Shown here one piece after another: positions 1-9,056 of a DNA stretch of 45,325 nt; within the stretch, counting starts at the first letter, position 1; every line of letters begins with the position of its first letter. Made by a program: the position numbers and the translations under genes. The stretch is from positions 1 to 45,325 of the forward strand of contig CASELF010000007.1 of the NCBI GenBank assembly GCA_949288725.1. Reading direction: 5' to 3'. The notes beneath the pieces were generated by a model that was not told where the DNA came from, did no database searches, and saw nothing but the letters and a program-made list of their open reading frames with translations. This stretch comes from an uncultured bacterium (GTDB taxonomy: Bacteria > Cyanobacteriota > Vampirovibrionia > Gastranaerophilales > Gastranaerophilaceae).

Positions 1-79
1 GTTTCAGGATCCAAAAGAAAAATCAACTAACTCCCAAAATTAGTTTGCAATGACGTATTGCTAAAAAACTTAATAATAG

Positions 80-100
80 TCAAGTGACCGAATCACTTGA
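80..100. repeat. Perfect 8-bp inverted repeat
   Basis: TCAAGTGA and TCACTTGA are separated by the 5-base loop CCGAA. No T-run follows on the plus strand, so a classical terminator is doubtful. It could be a weak terminator for an upstream gene outside the window or a protein-binding palindrome. Confidence 0.4.
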
Positions 101-160
101 AACGCTTTACATTATGGCACCTTGAAATTCACCTTTCTTGGTGCTTTCCCTTTGGTATCC

Positions 161-193
161 ACCCTCACCCCACCCCTCTCCCACAGGAGAGGG
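161..193 (-). repeat. GC-rich REP-like hairpin repeat, minus orientation
   Basis: The copy has the arms CCCTCTCC (174-181) and GGAGAGGG (186-193) around the loop CACA, preceded by ACCCTCACCCCA, which is the reverse complement of the tail seen in plus copies. It matches the inverted copy at 39845-39876 almost exactly. The GC content contrasts strongly with the surrounding AT-rich DNA. Confidence 0.85.
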
Positions 194-335
194 AGTAAGA
201 CATCATCACATACCAAGAGAAAAGTTCTTTTTTATAGGGTTCCTTATTCCCTTCCAAATTCGGGGATAGTTAGGATAATAGTTAGTCAACAATTCCCTAT
301 CTAGTAAAAGAGGGTCAGAGGGAGAGTGAAACATT

Positions 336-440
336 CCCTCTCCGGTGGGAGAGGGTTAGGGTGAGGGTCGAACATTCCCTCTCCAGTGGGAGAGGGCTAG
401 GGTGAGGATCAAACATTCCCTCTCTGGTCGAAGAGGGCTA
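336..440 (+). repeat. Three GC-rich REP-like repeats in tandem
   Basis: Copies lie at 336-368, 377-408 and 418-440. Each has 8-bp arms (CCCTCTCC/GGAGAGGG), a 4-base loop (GGTG, AGTG, GGTC) and, in the first two, the tail TTAGGGTGAGGG or its CTAGGG variant. Copies are joined by short AT-rich spacers containing AACATT. The third copy is degenerate: its right arm is GAAGAGGG and its tail is lost. This is the same family as at 39298-40028. Confidence 0.85.
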
Positions 441-473
441 ATGAGCGCATAAAACTTGCCAACATACCCCCAC

Positions 474-502
474 TAGACGAAAATTCAGATTTCCCTTATA
501 AT
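474..502 (+). promoter_or_regulatory. Sigma70-type promoter of the GT9 gene
   Basis: A -35-like TAGACG (474-479) and a perfect -10 TATAAT (497-502) are separated by 17 nt. The inferred transcription start near 509 gives a leader of about 30 nt before the ATG at 540. Confidence 0.6.
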
Positions 503-539
503 AAAAGTGTTATTTTGAGAGAATTTAGAGGATTTGCAA

Positions 540-1589
540 ATGGAAGAAAAAAAGAAAAAAGCATTACTTATAAAATTGTCATCACTAGGAGATGTAATTT
601 TTAATATTCCGCTTGCAAACGCCTTAAAAGATGCAGGATATGAAGTTACCTGGTTAGTATCAGAAAAAGGGATTCAAGTTGTCGAAAACAACCCTTGTGT
701 AGATAAAGCGATACTAGCACCACTTGGCAAATGGAAAAAGAAGGGGCCTTGCAAAGAGAACTTTGATGATTATATCAAACTGATAAAACAAATTCGAGCA
801 GAGAAATTTGATATTGCAATAGATTCACAGATGATGCTAAAAAGTTTATATTGGTTATTATTTAGCGGAGCAAAAAGAAGGATTATATCAAAAGAAGCAA
901 GAGAATTTGCGATTCTAGGCGGAAATGAATGGATAGATAATATATCATACGCACCGGATTCACCTATTGTATTAAATTATCTCAGATATGCACAACATTT
1001 GGGGATAAAGACCGATGATATAAAAGTAACCTTACCGCCAAGAACAGAAGAGCAGATTAAAAAGGTTGACGAATTACTGTCAGGTTTAGACAATACAAAA
1101 CCACTTGTCGTAATTGCACCTGCAACAACTTGGCAGAATAAACACTGGAACAAAAACAACTGGAAAACAGTAGTAGACAATCTTAGCCCGCATTGCAATA
1201 TAGTATTTACAGGCGGCCCGAATGACAACGAACTTATAGAATACATAAACGAAGGCAGACATTTAAACCTTGCGGGAAAAACAAATATAATAGAACTTAT
1301 GGAAGTATTTTCCAGAGCAAAACTTGTAATGGCACCTGATAGCGGAAGTGCACATTTAGCATGGGCGACAAGAAATCCTGCGGTATTAACAATCTTCACC
1401 TGCACGCCAAAAGAAGTTTTAGCACCTTTAGGCGACAAAAACAAATACGTAGCGCTGGGTGGCGAAGGATTACCATGCCAGCCTTGTTTCAAGCGAAAAT
1501 GTCATCTTCACAAAAATATTGATGCTTGCACAAACTTTCCTAACCCGAAAGACGTATTAGAAGTTGCGCAAAACTTGATATTTTCGTAA
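540..1589 (+). CDS. Glycosyltransferase family 9 (heptosyltransferase-like)
   Basis: This is a 349-residue GT-B enzyme of the ADP-heptose:LPS heptosyltransferase family (GT9). It probably adds a sugar to a lipopolysaccharide or other envelope glycan on the cytoplasmic side of the inner membrane. The N-terminus (KKALLIKLSSLGDVIFNIPL) is the typical GT9 opening. The C-terminal half has the family signatures IAPATTWQNKHW, TGGPNDNELI and APDSGSAHLAWA, which form the nucleotide-sugar pocket. Four Cys lie near the C-terminus, as in many relatives. I chose the ATG at 540 because AGAGG (527-531) stands 8 nt before it; the in-frame TTG at 534 is too close to that site. The donor and acceptor cannot be read from sequence, so RfaF, RfaC and RfaQ are not distinguished. 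Confidence 0.88.
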   Translation: MEEKKKKALLIKLSSLGDVIFNIPLANALKDAGYEVTWLVSEKGIQVVENNPCVDKAILAPLGKWKKKGPCKENFDDYIKLIKQIRAEKFDIAIDSQMMLKSLYWLLFSGAKRRIISKEAREFAILGGNEWIDNISYAPDSPIVLNYLRYAQHLGIKTDDIKVTLPPRTEEQIKKVDELLSGLDNTKPLVVIAPATTWQNKHWNKNNWKTVVDNLSPHCNIVFTGGPNDNELIEYINEGRHLNLAGKTNIIELMEVFSRAKLVMAPDSGSAHLAWATRNPAVLTIFTCTPKEVLAPLGDKNKYVALGGEGLPCQPCFKRKCHLHKNIDACTNFPNPKDVLEVAQNLIFS

Positions 1590-1603
1590 AATAGTAATAT
1601 AAT
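1575..1603 (+). promoter_or_regulatory. Strong sigma70-type promoter inside the GT9 3' end
   Basis: TTGATA (1575-1580), a 17-nt spacer and TATAAT (1598-1603) make a near-consensus promoter that begins inside the last codons of the glycosyltransferase gene. It should drive the GGDEF/HD-GYP gene and thiL independently of the upstream promoter. Confidence 0.7.
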
Positions 1604-1640
1604 AGGGCATTAGATAAATAAGGACTCAAAAAGGTATCTG

Positions 1641-3545
1641 ATGGGATTATTTGACAAATTTAAAGAAATAACAAAAAAAGTTTCAGAAGTAGAAAACAGT
1701 ATCTACAATGAAAAACTTGACTATCTTGAAATATATGAACGCAACATTGAACTGGAAAAAGAAATTGCAGAACGCACCGAAGAATTGAACGATGCGAACA
1801 AAAGGATGTTTACGCTTCAGCATATATGGGATATGATGAATTCTTCCACCCCATTAGAAAACGTAATGGAAGCGATTGTAAACAGTACCCAAGGTGAACT
1901 TGGTTATATGCACTGTTCCATTATCAGAAAGTACGAAGATGAAAATGGCGAATTTCTAAGAATTTTAGCCCAATCAAATGACGGGCTTATTGACAGATTA
2001 AACACAATTATCGGAGCACCCGGAATTCAGACAAGAAGACTTAGATACGCAACAGACAGCGTATTTTATGATGCAATGAAACAGCGCACAATAAAACAAA
2101 CTAAAGCGATAGACTTATCACTTGCATCTGTTCTTCCTGAACTAACCAGAGAAACTGTAGAAAAAGTTGTTCATAATCAACCGGTTAAATCTATAATAGT
2201 AATCCCTTTAATTGCGCAGAAAAAAGAATTTGGGTGGTTTTGTGTATTTTCAGCCAGAGATGAACTTGCCAATACCGAAATGGATTTTCTTGGATTATTT
2301 GCAAAACAAATAGAAATGGCAATAACTATTGCCGATTTGTTCCAAGCAGTACGCGAACAAGCCGTAACAGACGGATTAACAGGCTTGTATAACAGAAGAT
2401 ATTTTGAAGAAGCCTTGGAAAAAGAAGTTCAACGTGCAAGACGTCAAAAACAACCTTTCTCTATAATCGGAATAGATTTAGACTTTCTTAAAAAAATCAA
2501 TGATACCTACGGACACAATTACGGCGATTTAGCAATAAAAACAATAGCAAATGTATTAAAAGCAAACGCTCGTTCAGTGGATGTTCCTGCAAGAATTGGC
2601 GGAGAAGAATTTAACGTACTCTTACCGGGGATATCTTCTCAAGGTGCAATGATAGCAGCAGAAAGAATCCGAAAATCTATTGAAAATACTGAAATAGAAA
2701 CCATCGGACATATAACAGGCAGTCTTGGAGTCGCAACATACTTTGAACATAGCGAAAACATTGATGAATTACTTGAGTTAACAGACCAAGCAATGTACAC
2801 ATCAAAACGTAACGGCAGAAATAGAGTTACACTTGCAAAACCGATTTCCGAAACTTATTGGCAAGAAGTTGCCGTAAATACATTCTTAGATATACTATCT
2901 AAAAATAGAATTCCTAAACTTAAACATTTATCAGAAGAGTTATGCACAAAACTGAAAACTCAAAACAAAGATGATATATCTAAAGAAGCACTTTATTCGG
3001 TTGCAGACACACTTACCAAAATTTATAACCCAATGCACACCGCAGGAATAACGAAAGACAAAGTTCGATGCGCAGTGACATTGGCAAAAAGATTTGATTT
3101 GTCAAAAGAAGAAATTGACAACCTAAGAGTTGCAATATTGTTATATGATATCGGAAACCTAATGCTGCCTGAGGAACTGTTGCAAAAAGCAACCCCTCTA
3201 ACCCCTGAAGAAAGAGAACATATAAAAAATCACCCTGTAATTGCAGCAAGAGAAATTTTAAAACCGATTTCCTATATTCAAGATGTATTACCAATCATTG
3301 AACACCACCACGAAAATTGGGACGGTTCAGGTTATCCAAACAAAATTGAAAAAGACGAAATTCCACTAACTTCACAAATAATACTTATTATTGATGAATA
3401 TTTTGCACTAATCGAACAACGTCCATATAGATCTAAAATGTCAAGCAAGGATGCATTAGAAATAATTAAATCTGATGCAGGCAAAAAATGGAACAAAACT
3501 CTTGTGGCAGAATTTATTTCTCTAATGGAACACGATTTAATTTAA
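1641..3545 (+). CDS. GAF-GGDEF-HD-GYP protein, HD site degenerate
   Basis: This 634-residue cytoplasmic signalling protein has an N-terminal coiled coil (about 20-60), a GAF-like sensor region (about 60-235), a GGDEF domain (about 240-400) and an HD-GYP domain (about 440-630). The GGDEF signature is intact as GGEEF at 320-324, so diguanylate cyclase activity is plausible. The HD-GYP half has kept H555-H557 and GYP at 564-566, but the metal-binding HD pair is Y502-D503, and the usual Lys after DIG is Asn. The usual SDRPYR segment reads EQRPYR. I infer a c-di-GMP synthase with a phosphodiesterase domain reduced to a sensory or structural role. AAGG lies 6 nt before the ATG. thiL follows after 4 nt. 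No membrane segment is visible. Confidence 0.9.
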   Translation: MGLFDKFKEITKKVSEVENSIYNEKLDYLEIYERNIELEKEIAERTEELNDANKRMFTLQHIWDMMNSSTPLENVMEAIVNSTQGELGYMHCSIIRKYEDENGEFLRILAQSNDGLIDRLNTIIGAPGIQTRRLRYATDSVFYDAMKQRTIKQTKAIDLSLASVLPELTRETVEKVVHNQPVKSIIVIPLIAQKKEFGWFCVFSARDELANTEMDFLGLFAKQIEMAITIADLFQAVREQAVTDGLTGLYNRRYFEEALEKEVQRARRQKQPFSIIGIDLDFLKKINDTYGHNYGDLAIKTIANVLKANARSVDVPARIGGEEFNVLLPGISSQGAMIAAERIRKSIENTEIETIGHITGSLGVATYFEHSENIDELLELTDQAMYTSKRNGRNRVTLAKPISETYWQEVAVNTFLDILSKNRIPKLKHLSEELCTKLKTQNKDDISKEALYSVADTLTKIYNPMHTAGITKDKVRCAVTLAKRFDLSKEEIDNLRVAILLYDIGNLMLPEELLQKATPLTPEEREHIKNHPVIAAREILKPISYIQDVLPIIEHHHENWDGSGYPNKIEKDEIPLTSQIILIIDEYFALIEQRPYRSKMSSKDALEIIKSDAGKKWNKTLVAEFISLMEHDLI

Positions 3546-3549
3546 ACTT

Positions 3550-4455
3550 ATGAAAGAAAAAGATTTTATAAATATAATTAAACAAACTCTACATTCTAAA
3601 TACATAGGGGATGATTGTGCATATTTAGAGGATTTGGGAATAGTCATAACCCAAGACAGCCTTGTCGAAGATATACATTTTTCAACCGATTATTTTACAC
3701 CCTTTGCACTAGGATACAAATCAGTCGCAGTAAACTTATCAGATGTTGCCGCAAGCGGTGCCGAACCCAAATATTTGACCATATCGCTTTCACTACCTGA
3801 CAAAGTAAATAATGATTTTATCAAAGAATTTTACAAAGGTTGCAAATTCGCTTGCCCCAACACTTGTCAAATTGTAGGCGGAGATATTACAGGTGCAGAC
3901 AAAATATATATTTCAGTATGTGCCATAGGTTCAACCCAAAATCGCAATATATCTTCAAGGAAAAATGCTAAAAAAGGATATAAAGTCGTAATAACAGGCG
4001 AACACGGTTCAAGCGATATTGGATTAAAACTCTTGCAACAAGGAAAAACTACCCCGCAAGAAATTATTCAAAAACACCTTATGCCAAATGCTCAAATTGA
4101 ATTTGGCAAACTGCTAGGCTCAAATATCAAAAAAGATTATGCAATGATGGACACATCAGATGGACTGATGGACGCATTATCAACTATTGCAACAGAAAGT
4201 AATGTCTTGCTGGAAATTGATTTTGATAAAATTCCGCACAATCCGCTGATTGAAACATTTGAAAACTGGCAAAATTCAGTACTTTTTGGCGGTGAAGACT
4301 ATGGAATAATTGCCGCAATTCCGGAACAATACAACTACGGAATTCAAATCGGTAACGTAAAAGAAGGACAAGGCGTTAATCTTAGAACAGATAAAGAAAT
4401 TATCCACTACACAAAAACAGATGTTGAAAATAAAATCTTCAACCACTTTGATTAG
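3550..4455 (+). CDS. thiL: Thiamine-monophosphate kinase
   Basis: ThiL phosphorylates thiamine monophosphate with ATP to give the cofactor thiamine diphosphate. The 301-residue product shows the AIR-synthase-like family motifs in order: IGDDCA near residue 20, DSLVEDIHF near 40, GYKSVAVNLSDVAASGAEP near 57-75, GGDITGAD, MDTSDGLMDA (substrate and Mg site) and GGEDYGI near the C-terminus. Length is slightly short of the usual 310-330. The start lies 4 nt after the stop of the preceding signalling gene, so the two are probably co-transcribed and translationally coupled. The link to c-di-GMP signalling is likely only genomic economy. The other thiamine gene in the window is thiE at 16676. Confidence 0.93.
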   Translation: MKEKDFINIIKQTLHSKYIGDDCAYLEDLGIVITQDSLVEDIHFSTDYFTPFALGYKSVAVNLSDVAASGAEPKYLTISLSLPDKVNNDFIKEFYKGCKFACPNTCQIVGGDITGADKIYISVCAIGSTQNRNISSRKNAKKGYKVVITGEHGSSDIGLKLLQQGKTTPQEIIQKHLMPNAQIEFGKLLGSNIKKDYAMMDTSDGLMDALSTIATESNVLLEIDFDKIPHNPLIETFENWQNSVLFGGEDYGIIAAIPEQYNYGIQIGNVKEGQGVNLRTDKEIIHYTKTDVENKIFNHFD

Positions 4456-4472
4456 ATAACCGCTTTAACCGA

Positions 4473-5594
4473 TTATTTAATTTGAACAGGCATAATCAAA
4501 CAAATGAAATCATCATCACTGTTTGGTTTTAAAACTGTAGCAGACAAACTTGCATTCAAACCGATAATAACTTCTTCACTATCAATATATTTTAAAGCAT
4601 CTAATATAAATTTGTAGTTAAAAGCAATCAAAAGTTCTTCAGAAGAATACTGAATGTCAATTTTATCTTCAGATTTACCTGAATCAGGAGTATCAGCAGA
4701 CAGTGTCAATTCATTATCAGCAAACAACATCTTAACAATACTTGTCTTGTCATTAACCATAACAGAAACTCTACCCAATGCTGTTGTCAATTGTTCAACA
4801 TTAACTATAGCTTGTTTAGGACTTTCAGAAGGTATCAACTGGTTATATTTTGGGAATTGACCTTCCAATAATCTTGAAATTGTCAAAGTTTTTTCTGTTA
4901 TAAAAACAATAGTAGATTTGTCTTTGCAAATTTTTATATTTTCATCTTCAACAAAAGAACCTATTTTCACAAATTCATTCAAAGTTCTTGAAGGAATAAT
5001 CAACTGAGTTTGTTCAGTAATATCACTGTTAATTTTTTCTCTAACTCTTGCAAGTCTGTTACCGTCAGTTGAAGCAATTTCTAAAACACCATTAGAAAAT
5101 TCACAAACAATACCTGATAACAAATTGCTAACTTCATAATTAGCAGCCGCAAAACCTGCTTGCTTAACAGCTTTCAAAAACGGTTTTAATTCAACATCAA
5201 AGCACTTTGAATCATCTATCTGATAATTGCGAACCTCAGACGGAAATTCATCCGCACTAATACCGATAATATCGAATTTTGATTTTTGGCAAGAAATATT
5301 AACATTTGTACCGCCTTCTTCGACCTCAAATGTAATAAGTTCATTACCTAATTTAGAAACAATTTCAGTTAATTTTTTAGCAGGAAGAGTAATTTTTCCA
5401 GGCTGTTCAACTTGAGCATCAACTGATGTAATAACAGTCAAAACCAAATCAGTTGCCGTTAATTTTATTGAATTGTTGTCAATTGTTTCAATTAAAATAT
5501 TATAAAGAACCGGTTGAACGGCTTTTTGTGAAGTTGCACTTTCTACAATTTTAATCCCATTATAAATATCATCTTTTCTGACAACAAATTTCAT
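4473..5594 (-). CDS. dnaN: DNA polymerase III beta subunit (sliding clamp)
   Basis: DnaN forms the ring-shaped processivity clamp that tethers DNA polymerase III to DNA. The 373-residue length and the N-terminal MKFVVRKDDIYNGIKIVESATSQK fit the family. Later motifs such as LPAKKLTEIVSKLG, GIVCEFSNGVLEIASTDGNRLA and the C-terminal LIMPVQIK mark the three repeated clamp domains. AGGAGT lies 6 nt before the ATG and a TATAAT sits upstream. It stands alone: dnaA, recF and gyrB, its usual neighbours near an origin, are absent here. It converges with thiL, 17 nt away, with no clear terminator between them. Confidence 0.96.
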   Translation of the reverse strand: MKFVVRKDDIYNGIKIVESATSQKAVQPVLYNILIETIDNNSIKLTATDLVLTVITSVDAQVEQPGKITLPAKKLTEIVSKLGNELITFEVEEGGTNVNISCQKSKFDIIGISADEFPSEVRNYQIDDSKCFDVELKPFLKAVKQAGFAAANYEVSNLLSGIVCEFSNGVLEIASTDGNRLARVREKINSDITEQTQLIIPSRTLNEFVKIGSFVEDENIKICKDKSTIVFITEKTLTISRLLEGQFPKYNQLIPSESPKQAIVNVEQLTTALGRVSVMVNDKTSIVKMLFADNELTLSADTPDSGKSEDKIDIQYSSEELLIAFNYKFILDALKYIDSEEVIIGLNASLSATVLKPNSDDDFICLIMPVQIK

Positions 5595-5630
5595 TTATTC
5601 ACTCCTTAAAAAATATATTCCCTTAACGTT

Positions 5631-5636
5631 ATTATA
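5631..5636 (-). promoter_or_regulatory. -10 box upstream of dnaN
   Basis: A perfect TATAAT reads on the minus strand about 37 nt before the dnaN start. The best-spaced -35 (17 nt away) is poor (TTTATT), so this is a partial promoter call. Confidence 0.4.
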
Positions 5637-5719
5637 GGATAAATAAACAAAAAAATAAAGAGGCAATGTCAAAACCTTCAATATATATAAGATTTACCTA
5701 ATATAGAAATAAATCTTTC

Positions 5720-5748
5720 TTGAAATATTTAAAAAAAACAGTTATAAT
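5720..5748 (+). promoter_or_regulatory. Promoter of the rfbCBDA operon
   Basis: TTGAAA (5720-5725), a 17-nt spacer and TATAAT (5743-5748) form a near-consensus sigma70 promoter. Transcription would begin near 5755. This rules out the in-frame TTG at 5720 as an rfbC start. Confidence 0.75.
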
Positions 5749-5791
5749 CAGATATAAGAAAATAAACAACATCCTTATAGAAAGTAGAATT

Positions 5792-6349
5792 ATGCCGTTT
5801 GAATTTGAAAAGCAAAGTATAGAAGATATAATCCTTGTAAAACCGAAAGTTTTTGGAGATAACAGAGGATTTTTTATGGAGAGTTATAAAAAATCTGAAT
5901 TTATACAAAACGGTATAGATACTGAATTTCAACAAGACAATCATTCAAAATCAAGTGCAAAAGTATTAAGAGGGCTTCATTACCAGGCAAAACCTTATGA
6001 ACAAGCAAAACTAGTAAGATGTATAAAAGGCAAAATTTATGATATAGCAGTTGACATAAGACCAAATTCAAAAACTTTTGGCAAATACGTCAAAATTGAA
6101 TTGTCAGAAGATAACAAATTTATGCTATATATCCCAAAAGGTTTTGCACACGGATTTGTTGTACTATCTGATGAAGCAGAACTCATATACAAAGCAAGCG
6201 GAGAATACAATCCAAAAGCAGACAGAGGTATTCTTTGGTCGGATAAAGAATTAAATATTGACTGGGGCATTGATTTTGAGCCTATTTTATCAGAAAAAGA
6301 CAAAAACCAGCCCAATTTAAAAGGCATAAATAAAGAGGAAATACAATAA
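5792..6349 (+). CDS. rfbC: dTDP-4-dehydrorhamnose 3,5-epimerase
   Basis: RfbC (RmlC) epimerises C3 and C5 of dTDP-4-dehydro-6-deoxyglucose, the third step of dTDP-L-rhamnose synthesis. The cupin-fold motifs are present: KVFGDNRGFFMESY, FQQDNHSKS, LRGLHYQ (catalytic His), KGKIYDIAVDIR and YIPKGFAHGF. I chose the ATG at 5792, giving 185 residues, the usual family length. The open frame extends upstream to a TTG at 5720, but those codons overlap the operon promoter. Only a weak purine-rich AGAAAG precedes the ATG. The gene overlaps rfbB by one base (TAATG), which is typical of translational coupling. Confidence 0.95.
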   Translation: MPFEFEKQSIEDIILVKPKVFGDNRGFFMESYKKSEFIQNGIDTEFQQDNHSKSSAKVLRGLHYQAKPYEQAKLVRCIKGKIYDIAVDIRPNSKTFGKYVKIELSEDNKFMLYIPKGFAHGFVVLSDEAELIYKASGEYNPKADRGILWSDKELNIDWGIDFEPILSEKDKNQPNLKGINKEEIQ

Positions 6350-7338
6350 TGAAAATACTTGTCACAGGTGGTGCCGGTTTTATTGGCAGTTGTTTCATAA
6401 GACATGAATTAAAAAAGCATCCTGATTACAAAATAATCAACTTAGATGCTTTAACATACTGCGGAAATATTGAGAACTTAAAAGATATAGAAAATAATCC
6501 CCATTATAAATTCATACACGGAAATATCTGTGACAAAAGTCTTGTTAGAGAAATAATAAAAGAAGTTGATTGTGTAATAAATTTTGCGGCAGAATCTCAT
6601 GTAGATAACTCTATAAAAACTCCTGAAATTTTTGTAGAAACCAATGTTAGCGGAACATTAAATCTGCTTCAAGCAAGTAAAGAATTGGGAATAGAAAGAT
6701 TTTTACAGGTTTCAACAGATGAAGTATATGGGACACTGGGTAAAGACGGATATTTTTATGAAACAACACCGCTTGCACCAAATAGCCCGTATTCAGCAAG
6801 CAAAGCAAGTGCTGATTTACTAGTCAGAGCATATCACGAAACATTTAAACTTCCTGTTTTAAACACAAGATGTTCCAACAATTACGGACCATATCAATAT
6901 CCTGAAAAACTTATTCCATATTTCATTTCAAAACTTCTCAAAAACGAAAAAGTACCTGTATATGGAGATGGGCTAAATGTTCGAGATTGGCTTTATGTCT
7001 ATGATCATTGTGAAGCAATAGATACCGTTTTGCATAAAGGAAAAATCGGAGAAGTGTACAATATTGGCGGGCACAATGAAAAAACTAATATGGAAATTAC
7101 TCACCTGATTTTAGAAGCAATGGGGAAAGATGAAACTTCTATTGAATATGTCAAAGATAGACCGGGACACGACAGACGCTATGCAATTTCTAATGACAAA
7201 ATAACATCTGAACTGGGTTGGCAGCCTTCAATAACATTTGAAGAAGGCATAAAACTAACAATTGACTGGTATTTGAACAATCAAGAATGGATTCACAGCA
7301 TAGAAAATAAAAAACTAAACTATGCAAAAGAAAAATAA
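6349..7338 (+). CDS. rfbB: dTDP-glucose 4,6-dehydratase
   Basis: RfbB (RmlB) is the NAD-dependent short-chain dehydrogenase/reductase that converts dTDP-glucose to dTDP-4-dehydro-6-deoxyglucose. The 329-residue product has the nucleotide-binding GGAGFIGS at residues 7-14, the active-site T123-D124-E125 triad characteristic of this dehydratase, and the catalytic Y148-x3-K152. NNYGPYQYPEKLIP and GLNVRDWLYVYDH are also typical of RmlB. It is the second gene of rfbCBDA. Length and motif spacing are normal. Confidence 0.97.
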   Translation: MKILVTGGAGFIGSCFIRHELKKHPDYKIINLDALTYCGNIENLKDIENNPHYKFIHGNICDKSLVREIIKEVDCVINFAAESHVDNSIKTPEIFVETNVSGTLNLLQASKELGIERFLQVSTDEVYGTLGKDGYFYETTPLAPNSPYSASKASADLLVRAYHETFKLPVLNTRCSNNYGPYQYPEKLIPYFISKLLKNEKVPVYGDGLNVRDWLYVYDHCEAIDTVLHKGKIGEVYNIGGHNEKTNMEITHLILEAMGKDETSIEYVKDRPGHDRRYAISNDKITSELGWQPSITFEEGIKLTIDWYLNNQEWIHSIENKKLNYAKEK

Positions 7339-7356
7339 AAGAAAGGATTTCACATA

Positions 7357-8193
7357 ATGACAAAAATACTGGTTACAGGTGCAAACGGAATGCTTGGAAA
7401 AGATTTATGTCCAATCCTTGAACAAAACAATTATACCGTTATAAAAACAAATTCCCAAACAATGGATATAACTGATTTTGAAATGACAAACAAAGTAATA
7501 TCAGAACAAAAACCTGATATAATAATCCATTGTGCGGCATACACAAATGTAGATAAAGCCCAAGAGGATTTTGAAACCGCAAAACAAATCAATTCAACAG
7601 GCACAGAAAATCTTGCCAAAATATGCTCATCAAAAGACATTCCAATTTTATACATTTCAACAGACTACGTCTTTGACGGCACAAAACAAACTCCCTACAC
7701 GCCCAATGATAAACCCAATCCGATAAATAACTACGGCCTAACAAAATATTATGGCGAACAAGCAATTCAAAAATTCTGCAAAAAATATTATATAATTCGC
7801 ACAAGTTGGCTATATGGAATACATGGCAAAAACTTTGTAGAAACCATGTTATCACTTGCCACAAAACCTGAAATAAAAGTAGTAAATGATCAAACAGGCT
7901 GTCCGACATGGACTGTAGATCTTTCTAACGGTATTATAAAACTTCTGAAAAATGAAATTTATGGAATTTATCATATATGTTCAAGCGGAGAAACAACCTG
8001 GTATAGATTTGCCAAAGAAATATTTAGCCAATGCAAACTAAAGGTAAACCTGATACCTTGTACAACAGAAGAATTTCCCCGTCCGGCAAAACGCCCTAAA
8101 TATAGCGTAATGGATAATGCAAATATTTGCGCAAATTGGCAAGAAGAATTACAAAATTATCTAAAACTTAGAGAAAGGACACAGAACTTATGA
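7357..8193 (+). CDS. rfbD: dTDP-4-dehydrorhamnose reductase
   Basis: RfbD (RmlD) makes dTDP-L-rhamnose by NAD(P)H-dependent reduction of the 4-keto sugar. The 278-residue protein has the dinucleotide motif [11 protein letters not shown] near residues 7-17, STDYVFDG near 100, and the catalytic Y126-x3-K130. A late [13 protein letters not shown] segment is typical of RmlD. AGAAAGGA precedes the ATG at a suitable distance. The stop TGA overlaps the rfbA start (ATGA), showing coupling and that TGA is a stop in this organism. Confidence 0.96.
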   Translation: MTKILVTGANGMLGKDLCPILEQNNYTVIKTNSQTMDITDFEMTNKVISEQKPDIIIHCAAYTNVDKAQEDFETAKQINSTGTENLAKICSSKDIPILYISTDYVFDGTKQTPYTPNDKPNPINNYGLTKYYGEQAIQKFCKKYYIIRTSWLYGIHGKNFVETMLSLATKPEIKVVNDQTGCPTWTVDLSNGIIKLLKNEIYGIYHICSSGETTWYRFAKEIFSQCKLKVNLIPCTTEEFPRPAKRPKYSVMDNANICANWQEELQNYLKLRERTQNL

Positions 8194-9056
8194 AAGGTAT
8201 AGTATTAGCAGGCGGAAGCGGAACAAGGTTATACCCAAGTACAATCGGAATATCAAAACAATTACTTCCCATATACGATAAACCAATGATATACTATTCT
8301 ATTTCAGTTTTAATGCTTGCAGGCATACGCGAAATATTGATAATTTCAACTCCAAATGATTTACCGAATTTCAAAAAACTACTAAAAGACGGCTCCCAAT
8401 TGGGTATGCACATTGAATACAAAGAACAACCATCTCCTGACGGATTAGCCCAAGCCTTCATTATAGGAGAAGAATTCATCGGCCAAGATTCAATCGCACT
8501 GGTTTTAGGTGACAATATATTTTACGGACGAGGCTTTACAGGCATGCTAAAACGTGCTGCCGAAATTGCCCAAAATCAAAATGAAGCAACTATTTTTGCA
8601 TACCAAGTTAAAGACCCTGAAAGATTTGGGGTTGTAGAATTTGACGAAAAAGGAAACGCCATAAGTATTGAAGAAAAACCTCAAAACCCAAAATCCAAAT
8701 ATGCCGTAACAGGTTTATATTTTTATGATAACAAAGTTATTGAATATGCCAAAACACTAAAACCTTCTAAACGCGGAGAGTTAGAAATAACAGACCTAAA
8801 TAAAATCTATCTTGAACAAAAGAAACTTCACGTAGAAATCTTTGGACGAGGCTTTGCATGGCTTGATACAGGAACACATGATTCTTTGCTTCAGGCAAGC
8901 GCTTATGTTCATGCAATAGAAGAAAACCAAGGAATAAAAATTTCATGCCTTGAAGAAATTGCAATACGAAACGGCTGGATAACAAAAGAAGAAGTTCTTG
9001 AAAATATTAAAAACTACAAAAATAATGAATATTTTGAATACATCAGACAACTATAA
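8190..9056 (+). CDS. rfbA: Glucose-1-phosphate thymidylyltransferase
   Basis: RfbA (RmlA) joins dTTP and glucose-1-phosphate to dTDP-glucose, the entry step of the rhamnose pathway. The 288-residue enzyme starts with the nucleotidyltransferase signature [16 protein letters not shown] and continues with [42 protein letters not shown] and the late [15 protein letters not shown]. This is the standard length for the RmlA family. It is the last gene of the operon, overlaps rfbD by 4 nt, and overlaps the convergent nuclease-like gene by 6 nt at the 3' ends. Rhamnose probably goes to the surface glycan built by the window's glycosyltransferases; that link is inference. Confidence 0.97.
   Translation: MKGIVLAGGSGTRLYPSTIGISKQLLPIYDKPMIYYSISVLMLAGIREILIISTPNDLPNFKKLLKDGSQLGMHIEYKEQPSPDGLAQAFIIGEEFIGQDSIALVLGDNIFYGRGFTGMLKRAAEIAQNQNEATIFAYQVKDPERFGVVEFDEKGNAISIEEKPQNPKSKYAVTGLYFYDNKVIEYAKTLKPSKRGELEITDLNKIYLEQKKLHVEIFGRGFAWLDTGTHDSLLQASAYVHAIEENQGIKISCLEEIAIRNGWITKEEVLENIKNYKNNEYFEYIRQL

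Larger units (their letters stand above)
1..539. other. Gene-free, repeat-bearing intergenic stretch
   Basis: No convincing gene lies here. The first 30-45 bases could hold the tail of an upstream plus-strand gene (two frames run to an early stop), but too little is present to assign. The stretch carries a perfect 8-bp inverted repeat at 80-100, one minus-oriented GC-rich hairpin repeat at 161-193, three plus-oriented copies at 336-440, and the promoter of the following glycosyltransferase. The open frame at 122-304 is a by-product of the repeat: its Pro/Leu/Arg-rich middle is translated repeat sequence. Confidence 0.7.

Noticed and set aside
122..304. 60-residue ORF in the first repeat region
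   Set aside because: Its centre is translated hairpin repeat, it has no Shine-Dalgarno and no plausible protein composition.
977..1492. 171-residue minus-strand ORF inside the GT9 gene
   Set aside because: Antisense shadow of a well-supported glycosyltransferase with no start signal.
5720..5791. N-terminal extension of rfbC from a TTG
   Set aside because: The codons overlap a near-consensus promoter, and family length fits the ATG at 5792.
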